From Verrucomicrobiota bacterium (GTDB lineage: Bacteria > Verrucomicrobiota > Verrucomicrobiia > Limisphaerales > J093), in the NCBI GenBank assembly GCA_012517065.1, contig JAAYVR010000015.1, positions 1 through 64,000 on the forward strand: DNA of 64,000 nt, given 5' to 3'. Under the pieces are notes generated by a model, which saw nothing but the letters and a program-made list of their open reading frames with translations, was not told the DNA's origin and made no database searches. This document shows positions 56,053 to 63,326 of this stretch, piece after piece (the stretch's first letter is position 1; each line of letters begins with the position of its first letter). The translations under genes and the position numbers were made by a program.

Positions 56053-57362
56053 GGACGCTTCAGCAACCGCGTCGCTTCCGGGTCGTCGGTCACGATACCT
56101 TTCTCCGGGTCGTATTGCAGTGTGCGGCCGACGCTCATGGCGATGTTCGCCAAAATGCATGACGCGCTCGAGATGAAACCCTGTTCGATGTCCGCCACGG
56201 GCCGCGTGCGCGAATCAACTGCAGCAAGAAAGTTCTGCCAGTGCCGGCGCATTGGCGCTGCGCAATGGCGCTCGAGGTCTTTTTCGGTGCGATCCTCCGG
56301 ATACTTGTCGTATTCGTAAATTGCCTCGCCGTGCATGGGTTCGCCCCCGCCCAAAGGCGTGAAATCGTAGCTGAAAACACTGGCTTTGAGCGTTCCCTTG
56401 TCGCCGTAGATTGTTGCTGACCACGGGTATTTGGGGTCTGGCGCTTCGCCCCATGTCCGATGCTTCCAAACGACCTGCAGATCGCCGTAGTCGAAAGTGG
56501 CGATTTGAGTGTCGGTAATGTTTGCCCTGCTTGCCTTGTCCACGAGAATGCCGCCACTGGATGAGATTCGCTTGGGCCAGCCCAATTCGAGCAGCCACCG
56601 GACCATGTCAAACATGTGAATGCACATGTCACCGACGATGCCGTTGCCGTACTCCATGAATGCGCGCCAACTGCGCGGATGGACAAGCTTGTTGTAAGGC
56701 CGCATTGGCGCCGGCCCGGTCCACATTTCATAATCCAGATACTCGGGCGGCTCTGTGTCGGGCGGGTTCTCGCGGGCACGCATGTGCCAGTAACAGCATA
56801 TTTCCACGTGGGCGATCTTTCCAAGTTTGCCCTCGCGTAAAACCCTGTCGCGCGCCTCGATCAGATGCGGCGTGCTGCGGCGTTGAGTGTTGATTTGTAC
56901 GACGCGCCCGTACTTTCTTGCGGCAGCGAGCATTGCCTGGCCTTCGACGACATCGACCGAAATCGGCTTCTCGCAGTACACGTCGGCGCCTGCCTGCATT
57001 GCAGCGATCGATGGCAGGGCATGCCAATGATCCGGGGTCGAAACCATGACAATGTCAAGGTCCTTCTCCTTGAGCATTTCCCGCCAATCACTGTACGTGC
57101 GCGGCTTTTTCCGCGATTTCTGTCGCTCGGCCACCATTTCTGCCGCTTCTGCCAGCATTCGCCGGTCAACATCGCACAGCGACACCACTTCGACCGGTTC
57201 GACCTGCAGAAGCCGGAAGAGGCTGCTCTTGCCGTACCATCCGGTGCCTATGAGGCCGACACGTCTGGTTTTTTCTGCGGCGAAGGTTATTGGCAGGTAA
57301 CTTGCAGCCGTCACGGCCAGCCCTGTGGCGGCACCCATCCGAAGAAAACCGCGGCGATTCAT
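56010..57362 (-). CDS. Tat-exported Gfo/Idh/MocA family oxidoreductase
   Basis: I start it at the ATG at 57362 (MNRRGFLRMGAATGL), giving 450 residues with a Tat signal (NRRGFLRMGAATGLAV); the track start adds 136 residues of repeat and non-coding sequence. The Rossmann motif is VGLIGTGWYGKSS, followed by VSTPDHWHALPSIAAM and VYCEKPISVDV. The C-terminal substrate domain includes GDMCIHMFDMVRWLLELG. It oxidises an unknown sugar or related alcohol with NAD(P). It overlaps cysA tail to tail by 43 bases, which may reflect extension of one 3' end. A paralogue lies at 25324-26643, with moderate similarity. Confidence 0.9.
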   Translation of the reverse strand: MNRRGFLRMGAATGLAVTAASYLPITFAAEKTRRVGLIGTGWYGKSSLFRLLQVEPVEVVSLCDVDRRMLAEAAEMVAERQKSRKKPRTYSDWREMLKEKDLDIVMVSTPDHWHALPSIAAMQAGADVYCEKPISVDVVEGQAMLAAARKYGRVVQINTQRRSTPHLIEARDRVLREGKLGKIAHVEICCYWHMRARENPPDTEPPEYLDYEMWTGPAPMRPYNKLVHPRSWRAFMEYGNGIVGDMCIHMFDMVRWLLELGWPKRISSSGGILVDKASRANITDTQIATFDYGDLQVVWKHRTWGEAPDPKYPWSATIYGDKGTLKASVFSYDFTPLGGGEPMHGEAIYEYDKYPEDRTEKDLERHCAAPMRRHWQNFLAAVDSRTRPVADIEQGFISSASCILANIAMSVGRTLQYDPEKGIVTDDPEATRLLKRPYRSPWVHPDPAAV

Positions 57363-57760
57363 GGCGTTTTTTAGTAACTGAAAACCCCGACACGGGCAAG
57401 CGCGAATAAAGTGCCAGGCTCGTTGTTGTTTTTTCAGCGCGAATAAAGTGCCAGGCTCGTTGTTGTATCTGCCTTTCATGAAACCGCGCACGAGGCAGGA
57501 CGGGTGCTCCGCACGCTGGATTTGTTCTCTCTGTCCTGATTCCGGCTCAGCGGGACGGCGCGTCCTACCGTGCATGGAACCGCACACGACGTGGTCGGGG
57601 CTTTTTGAAATGGCACGGGCGCGGGTTCTCTGGTATGGAATATGACTGGCACGGCTGGGCCGAGTCACGGTCTCATTGGAATGGGCAAACGGCCCCCAAT
57701 CCAAGCGGGCTGCAAACACGGTCCGGTCAGGGCCAAACGAGTCGGTGTAACCACCTTTCA
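57363..57760. other. Divergent intergenic region with tandem 30-bp repeats
   Basis: The gap separates the oxidoreductase and folA genes. It holds two identical 30-base units (57400-57429 and 57437-57466) close to the oxidoreductase start, where its 5' untranslated region or promoter should lie. I see no gene in the rest. Confidence 0.65.
57400..57466 (-). repeat. Tandem pair of 30-bp direct repeats
   Basis: Both units contain aataaagtgccaggctcg and are identical over 30 bases with a 37-base period. On the minus strand the core reads GAGCCTGGCACTTTATTC, a variant of the GAGCCTGTCACTCTATT motif found at 27528 and 58431. Confidence 0.85.
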
Positions 57761-58228
57761 GTGAAAGCATTTAAGGCTATCGGCGCCATGTCTCTCAACC
57801 GCGTCATAGGACGCGGAGGCCGAATTCCGTGGCACATACCGGAGGAATTCAAGTGGTTCAAGAGAACCACAATGGGGCATGTGCTGGTCATGGGCAGGCG
57901 GACGTTTGAGTCGATAGGACGCCCTCTGCCGGGCCGGGAGACAATAGTCCTGAGCCGAACGGGATTTACACATCCCGGGGTAAGAACAGTGGCGAGCCTC
58001 GATGAAATCGGCCTTGGGAATGATCAGCGCGACATATTCATATGCGGGGGCGCTCAGGTGTACACAGCGGCGCTGCCGCGCTGCTCAGACCTTTTCCTGA
58101 CGGTTGTTGAACAGATTGTTGACGGCGACAGTTTCTTCCCGCCCTTCGAGCACTTGTTTGACGCGGGCGAGCTGGTCTTTGAAGGACCGGGTTTCAAAGT
58201 GATGCACTACCTTAGGAGGCAATCCTAG
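57761..58228 (+). CDS. folA: Dihydrofolate reductase
   Basis: The enzyme reduces dihydrofolate to tetrahydrofolate with NADPH in the cytoplasm. I start it at a GTG at 57761, which gives VKAFKAIGAMSLNRVIGRGGRIPWHIPEE, a normal DHFR opening, and 155 residues, the normal length. The track start at 57605 adds 52 unrelated residues. Motifs are IPWHIPEEFKWFK (Trp and catalytic Glu region), MGRRTFESIGRPLPGR (NADPH phosphate site) and DIFICGGAQVY. No thyA lies next to it. Confidence 0.94.
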   Translation: MKAFKAIGAMSLNRVIGRGGRIPWHIPEEFKWFKRTTMGHVLVMGRRTFESIGRPLPGRETIVLSRTGFTHPGVRTVASLDEIGLGNDQRDIFICGGAQVYTAALPRCSDLFLTVVEQIVDGDSFFPPFEHLFDAGELVFEGPGFKVMHYLRRQS

Positions 58229-58269
58229 CCCGCAAATCTCACCGCTTGACAAACCCAAGAGACCCAAAG

Positions 58270-58363
58270 CTTCATTCCGGTGAGATTTCCAGGGCCCGCA
58301 TATTCCTTGGTCGCTTGAAGACACCCGTTTCGCAGACTGCTCAGGGTATGAAATATGCCGGCT
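58270..58363 (+). repeat. 71-bp TIR element copy 2 with leading TTCATTCC motif
   Basis: TTCATTCCGGTGAGATTTCC at 58271-58290 is followed by the 71-bp element at 58293-58363 (ends ggcccgcatat and atatgccggct). It has four differences from copy 1 at 52989-53059, two of them in the terminal repeats. It lies between folA and the repeat-protein gene. Confidence 0.8.
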
Positions 58364-58425
58364 AGAGCCAATAGTTGGAGACCCCATCTCAGAACAACCA
58401 AACCTCCGGCACGATGACGTCCGAA

Positions 58426-58450
58426 CATCGAGCCTGACACTCTATTCAGG
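58426..58450 (+). repeat. GAGCCTGACACTCTATT motif
   Basis: The stretch catcgagcctgacactctat is nearly identical to catcgagcctgtcactctat at 27525-27544, differing in one base. It lies just before the start region of the repeat-protein gene. Confidence 0.65.
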
Positions 58451-58552
58451 TCAAATTTCAGCTTGTTGAGCAATGGACTTGGCAATATGGTATTCCAAGC
58501 TGGGTTAAGGCCCGATGTCATGACGCAAAGCTCTAAATACACCAGAATTTCA

Positions 58553-60136
58553 ATGATCACATCCAGATTCAGTGTGCCAGACACACAAGCGGTCTTGGCT
58601 GCCTTTTTATTGTTGTTTGGGTTGCCGGACGCAAATGCACAAACGACCCGGGTATCCAGCGCTCGAAACAGTCCACGCTTCATCAACCTCGAAGCAGCCC
58701 GCAAATCCGGTTCGACATGGGAAACTCATTCTGCGCCAGCATGGCAATATCGGCTGCTGCCAGGCGCACAGTTCATCGACGACTGCATGACGTGCGGACG
58801 TCCAACCTATCTGTTGCCGATGGAAGGGACATTCTCGTTGCGGCTTGTCGAGGAAAACCCTCTGTTCTCAACGTACGCGGTCGAAGACATATCTTTTCGT
58901 GCCGGCACACCGCCCGGGTTGTACTACAAGATCAGCGGCACCGGCACGTATCAAGTGGGCGGTGAAGTGGCCCTGGTTCAGACCATGAGCCTCAAGGTTC
59001 ACGTTGACGACGATTCCACGACCAGGCCCTGCACATTTACAAACAATCCGTCTCACGTGACACGCGGCTGGCCCCTGATCGAAATTGGCCTCGATCAGGC
59101 TGACGGCAACCCGATGCAGTTTTTCCGGATGACGTTCGTTGCCGCTCCCATTCGTGAGGTTTGGTTTTCGACCTCTCATGGTTTCACCCCGGGTGTTCAA
59201 CCTGCTCCGGCAGAACACGTTCGCGGAGGTGACCTTGTTTCTGACACTGGTCGGCTGGTCCTGCTCAACACGTATCTCAGGGGACGCCTCGGGCTGATGC
59301 CGTCTCCTGATCCTCCGGACATTGGACTGGACTGCGTGGACATTCTCCACGGTGGCGAAGTCGCTTTCTCGATCGAAGAAGACGCATTCAGCGAAACACT
59401 TGGGTTCATTAGCCACGGCGATGTGCTTTCCGATCGCAGCAGGGTGATTGCTGCCTACTCTGAGCTGATCGCGCCGTTTCGGCCAATGCCACCAATTGTT
59501 AATCCGGGCCTTGATGCGCTCCAGGTTTTCGATTCGGGTGAGATTTACTTCTCCGTCAAAAGCGAATTCTTTTCCGAAAGCCTCGGCGCAACGATCAGGC
59601 GCGGCGACCTGCTTTCGAACAAAGGAGTGATCGTCAAAACCCAAGAACAGCTCCTTGCGAAGTTCCATCCGCCACCAATCCCCATGGATTTCGGGCTCGA
59701 TGCAGTGTATGTCTGGCCCAGCGGTGAAATCTGGTTTTCTCTCGAGGAAACTTTGCAGGATGCTTCATTGGGGATAGTCCGCCATGGGGATCTTTTGAGC
59801 GACCGCGGCGAGATTGTTTATCGAAATTACGACCTGCTCCGGAACTTCCAGCCGCTGGAAGAACTGGCCGATTTTGGATTGGACTCGGTTTTCATTGTAA
59901 GCGACGCGATTGCTCTGCCTGCGGGTGTTGCGCGCTGCACGGGAATGGAATTGCTTCCGGATGGTGCCATCCGCTTGCACTGGAAAACCACTGGAAAACT
60001 CCGGCAACTGGAAAAAGCAACTTCTGTCCTCGGCCCGTGGAAAGCCGTCAGCCCGATAACCGTCGATCTCACTTTCGATGATCCAGAGGGACCAAAGCAT
60101 GTTCCACAGGCTTTCTACCGCCTGCGTGAATGGTAG
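58553..60136 (+). CDS. Secreted protein with four tandem ~62-residue repeats and a CxxCGRP motif, family unknown
   Basis: The start is uncertain. I use the ATG at 58553, which gives a signal peptide (QAVLAAFLLLFGLPDANAQ) and 527 residues; the track start is a TTG at 58463 and another ATG lies at 58520. Near residue 78 is DDCMTCGRPTYLLP. From about residue 255 come three clear and one partial unit of about 62 residues with consensus GLDAV...GEI.FS.E....LG....GDLLS..G.IV....LL..F.P. The C-terminal module (LHWKTTGKLRQLEKATSVLGPW ... FYRLREW) is shared with the next gene. It is probably a beta-rich extracellular protein. The repeats may form a propeller or solenoid, which is inference. Confidence 0.75.
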   Translation: MITSRFSVPDTQAVLAAFLLLFGLPDANAQTTRVSSARNSPRFINLEAARKSGSTWETHSAPAWQYRLLPGAQFIDDCMTCGRPTYLLPMEGTFSLRLVEENPLFSTYAVEDISFRAGTPPGLYYKISGTGTYQVGGEVALVQTMSLKVHVDDDSTTRPCTFTNNPSHVTRGWPLIEIGLDQADGNPMQFFRMTFVAAPIREVWFSTSHGFTPGVQPAPAEHVRGGDLVSDTGRLVLLNTYLRGRLGLMPSPDPPDIGLDCVDILHGGEVAFSIEEDAFSETLGFISHGDVLSDRSRVIAAYSELIAPFRPMPPIVNPGLDALQVFDSGEIYFSVKSEFFSESLGATIRRGDLLSNKGVIVKTQEQLLAKFHPPPIPMDFGLDAVYVWPSGEIWFSLEETLQDASLGIVRHGDLLSDRGEIVYRNYDLLRNFQPLEELADFGLDSVFIVSDAIALPAGVARCTGMELLPDGAIRLHWKTTGKLRQLEKATSVLGPWKAVSPITVDLTFDDPEGPKHVPQAFYRLREW

Positions 60137-60189
60137 AGAACTGATACGGCCAGATATGGACATTCAATGCCAACCAGAACAGTGACTCG

Positions 60190-63132
60190 ATGGTAACAAT
60201 GAAAAGGATTAGTATGCAGCCGTCTTGCGAGTTGGTGCGGCTTGGATTTGAACCGGCCTACTTGGCCCTGCTCACATGTGCAGGGCTCAAGCCAATGAGC
60301 CGGCTTGAAAACTGTTCAAACCCTGATCATCAGCGCGTCCTGCAAGCGGCCGGACTCAAAACGCGCGTGATCCATCGCTGGACAAGGTCGGGCAAACGCA
60401 TTCCAGAAATCATTTTCGCCCGCTCGGACGTAGTTCTGTCCGAATACGCTGCGCGCTTCGACAACAAAACCCTCGAACGCACGCCGGATGACATGCGGTT
60501 TGAGGGCCGCATGTTTGGCTATCCTGCTTGCTGCACCGAGAGTTACATCACACGCGGTTACGCCCCCAATTCGTTGCGCCGCGCCGACCAGAGTATTCTG
60601 TTTCACTGGGCCTGCGATGGTTGCAAAGTCACCCCCACGTTACTGCCCGAATACCGGCGCGTTTACCGCCGGTGCAGACAGTTATTCCGCAGAAAACCCA
60701 ACGCCTGCATCAGGCCTCCAAAACCAACCTCATCCCGAAACGTCAAACGAACACTCGCGTTTGCGGCATCGGTGGCAGCCGTGTTGACGCTTCCGCAAAC
60801 AGCGCTCCATAGCAGCCCCTCCATGCCACCCATCGACCCTCACTGGCTCCAACTCGGACCGGACACCGACCCCGACGGCGATTTGCTCACCACCGAGGAG
60901 GAAATCGTTCTTGGCACCAACCCAGCCCAGCCCGACCAGAATCAAAACGCAGTGCCGGATGGCCCCGACCTCGCATTCCAGTTCGCAGACATGATTGCTC
61001 TACTGCCAACAAAGACATCCGACACCGAACCTTATGCAATTCACAACATGGCTTTCGGACTCGAGACCTGCAAGGTCTGCGGCCAAACAGCCAACATGGG
61101 CTTCATCACTATCGTCAACCCCCTCGAAAACCAGATAATCCACATCCCATACATCGGACTTCATTACCTCGAACACGGCAGTTTTCAGTTCGATGGCACG
61201 GTGCACTCCGGTCGCGTCAATCCCCCGCTTCTCCGGACGGTCCTGACGAGCGATGGCCGCAGGCATTTCATATCGGAACCCGAAGCGTACGACTCCGACA
61301 ATGACGGGCTGCGCGATTGGGAAGAGCCACTCCTCGGCACCAACCCAAACATGGCCGATTCGAACGGTAACCTCGTCATTGACGGTGCGGAAACGATGCG
61401 CGCTTTCCGAGCTTCTCTCGAACAGCTCCCTCGAGCTGTCAGCCCCGACGCCGGCCCGAAAGACACGCCGTTCGTTGTCGAGCATCCGATGAAGGGTATC
61501 GAAACCTGCCCTCGCTGCGGCGAACAGGTCGCAATGAACATCTGGGATGTGATCAACCCGGTCACCCACGCCAAAATGTCCATCCCTTCAATGGCTCTGC
61601 ATTACCTCGAACATTGTGGACCAACATGGGAAGGCGGCCAGTTAATGGGCGGTAAAGGCCGCGTCGAACCGCTTCGCCTGCAAGGCCTGCTCAACGGTCA
61701 GCTCGACGGACATTGCCTCGAAGTCCCATCGGACATCGACAGCGACCTCCTGTCCGATCAGGAGGAAACAGACCTTGGCATGGACCCGCGTTGCACTGAC
61801 CATGACAAAAACCAAGTGCCCGACGGAGCCGATCTTGCCCGCGCCACAGCCGCTCAAATCGAGGGTTTGCCCACAGAACCAACCGCCGCCGTTCACAGGC
61901 TCGACTTCAAGCTGCGCGGCCTCGAGCAATGCGAAATCTGTGGTGACACCGTCAACATGGGTCACCTCACCGTCTGCAATACTGCCGCAGACCTCTATGC
62001 AAAAGTCCCTTACATCAGCCTGCATTACTTGCAGCACGGCAGTTTCTCTTTCGCCGGTGATGTCCACGGAAGCGGCCGCCTCGAGGTCAAGCTGCTCATA
62101 AACGCCCTTCACTCAAAAGGCCCGTCCCACCTGCTCCCGACTTACGGCGACGCCGACCGAGACGGACTCAAGGATTTCGAGGAAGCCCGCTTTGGGTTCG
62201 ACAAAAGCAGACCCGACAGCGACGACGACGGTGTTCCCGACGGGTTCTGGCTCGCGCGCAAGATGTTCAATGAAATCCAGGCCCTCAGCCGCACACCTAA
62301 CCAAACCTGTTTTGCAGTCGAAAACCCGTTGCGCGGGATCGACACTTGCGATGTCTGCGGCGTCAACGTCAACATGGGCTGGCTCGACATCATCAACCCA
62401 CCCGAACAACTGAAAGTCCAGGTCAGTTATCTCGCTCTCCATTTCCTTGACCACGGGAGTTTCGCGTCCTCACCCGGTAATCGACTCAACCCTTGTCTTT
62501 TGGACATCGCACTCCATGGGAACGGCTCATCTCACCTCGTTGTCTGGAAAGGCGATTCAGACAGTGATGGGTTGCTCGACGGTGAGGAAACGTACTTCGA
62601 CACCCGCCCTGACCGCGCCGATACGGACGGCGACGGCGTTCTTGATGGAATTGCTATCGCGCGGCAATTGTACCAGAAAGTCCAGGCACTGCCAGTCGGA
62701 CGGCACCAGAGCGGTCGTTACCGCCTTTTGTATGAGACCGACTGCTTGACCCCTTGCCCCGTGTGCGGCGAAAGCGTCAACTGCGGTCATTTGGAAGTGG
62801 TTAGCGAATGGGCTGGCAAATCGGTTCACATTTCTTTCCTCAACCTCCATTACCTTGAACACGGCAGCTTCGCCGTCTCGCAATCCGAACGCATCGATCC
62901 CGTGGCATTGGACGAGTTGCTCAAGCCGATTCCTTCCATTGCGCTCACAGCAGAGGGCGTAACGCTGCGCTGGCCAAGCCGCACGGACAAAACATACCAG
63001 GTCTTCACGTCCATGAACGCCCTCGGCCCATGGCTGCCCGGACCAGTGTTCAGCGGGACCGGCGAAGAGCTTTCATTCACCGATCCCGACACCAGCTCGC
63101 CACTCAAGCTGTACCAAGTTCGAACGAATTAG
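60190..63132 (+). CDS. Large protein with Cys-rich N-terminal domain and five CxxCG...HYLEHGSF repeats, family unknown
   Basis: The 980-residue protein has an N-terminal domain (1-175) with FGYPACCTESY near residue 112 and HWACDGCKVTP, reminiscent of DUF483-like CC motifs. A single hydrophobic helix follows at about 187-205 (LAFAASVAAVLTLPQTAL). Then come five modules of about 140 residues, with CxxC near 293, 437, 580, 718 and 855 and, some 28 residues later, LHYLEHGSF or a variant. Linkers contain Ca-binding D-x-D-x-D-G loops (DTDPDGD, DSDNDGLRD, DSDSDGLLD). CxxC plus HxxxH suggests a zinc or other metal site in each module. A C-terminal LRWPSRTDKTYQVFTS...LGPW module ends it. It follows the previous repeat protein by 53 bp and may form a two-gene operon with it. 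Confidence 0.8.
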   Translation: MVTMKRISMQPSCELVRLGFEPAYLALLTCAGLKPMSRLENCSNPDHQRVLQAAGLKTRVIHRWTRSGKRIPEIIFARSDVVLSEYAARFDNKTLERTPDDMRFEGRMFGYPACCTESYITRGYAPNSLRRADQSILFHWACDGCKVTPTLLPEYRRVYRRCRQLFRRKPNACIRPPKPTSSRNVKRTLAFAASVAAVLTLPQTALHSSPSMPPIDPHWLQLGPDTDPDGDLLTTEEEIVLGTNPAQPDQNQNAVPDGPDLAFQFADMIALLPTKTSDTEPYAIHNMAFGLETCKVCGQTANMGFITIVNPLENQIIHIPYIGLHYLEHGSFQFDGTVHSGRVNPPLLRTVLTSDGRRHFISEPEAYDSDNDGLRDWEEPLLGTNPNMADSNGNLVIDGAETMRAFRASLEQLPRAVSPDAGPKDTPFVVEHPMKGIETCPRCGEQVAMNIWDVINPVTHAKMSIPSMALHYLEHCGPTWEGGQLMGGKGRVEPLRLQGLLNGQLDGHCLEVPSDIDSDLLSDQEETDLGMDPRCTDHDKNQVPDGADLARATAAQIEGLPTEPTAAVHRLDFKLRGLEQCEICGDTVNMGHLTVCNTAADLYAKVPYISLHYLQHGSFSFAGDVHGSGRLEVKLLINALHSKGPSHLLPTYGDADRDGLKDFEEARFGFDKSRPDSDDDGVPDGFWLARKMFNEIQALSRTPNQTCFAVENPLRGIDTCDVCGVNVNMGWLDIINPPEQLKVQVSYLALHFLDHGSFASSPGNRLNPCLLDIALHGNGSSHLVVWKGDSDSDGLLDGEETYFDTRPDRADTDGDGVLDGIAIARQLYQKVQALPVGRHQSGRYRLLYETDCLTPCPVCGESVNCGHLEVVSEWAGKSVHISFLNLHYLEHGSFAVSQSERIDPVALDELLKPIPSIALTAEGVTLRWPSRTDKTYQVFTSMNALGPWLPGPVFSGTGEELSFTDPDTSSPLKLYQVRTN

Positions 63133-63326
63133 CGCTCCGCCACCTCAGACCGGCCAAGAGCGCCGCATCCATCGGCATCTTCGTTGCCCGCCCATTTCCG
63201 ACTGGTGCGGTTGGGCTGGCTACATGTTTCTGATCCTCATAACCCTGGAATCTCACCCGCCACCCGCTCAGGTACACCCATGCGTTTAACCCGGTGACGT
63301 TCTTGAGGCCAGGCCCACCTCTGTTT

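Noticed and set aside
56010-57770. Full-length 586-residue frame for the Gfo/Idh/MocA gene
   Set aside because: The extension crosses tandem repeats and lacks family sequence; the Tat signal at 57362 marks the true N-terminus.
52676-58366. Possible CRISPR array from repeated short sequences
   Set aside because: Repeats are irregularly spaced, occur in both orientations, and lack uniform spacers and cas genes.
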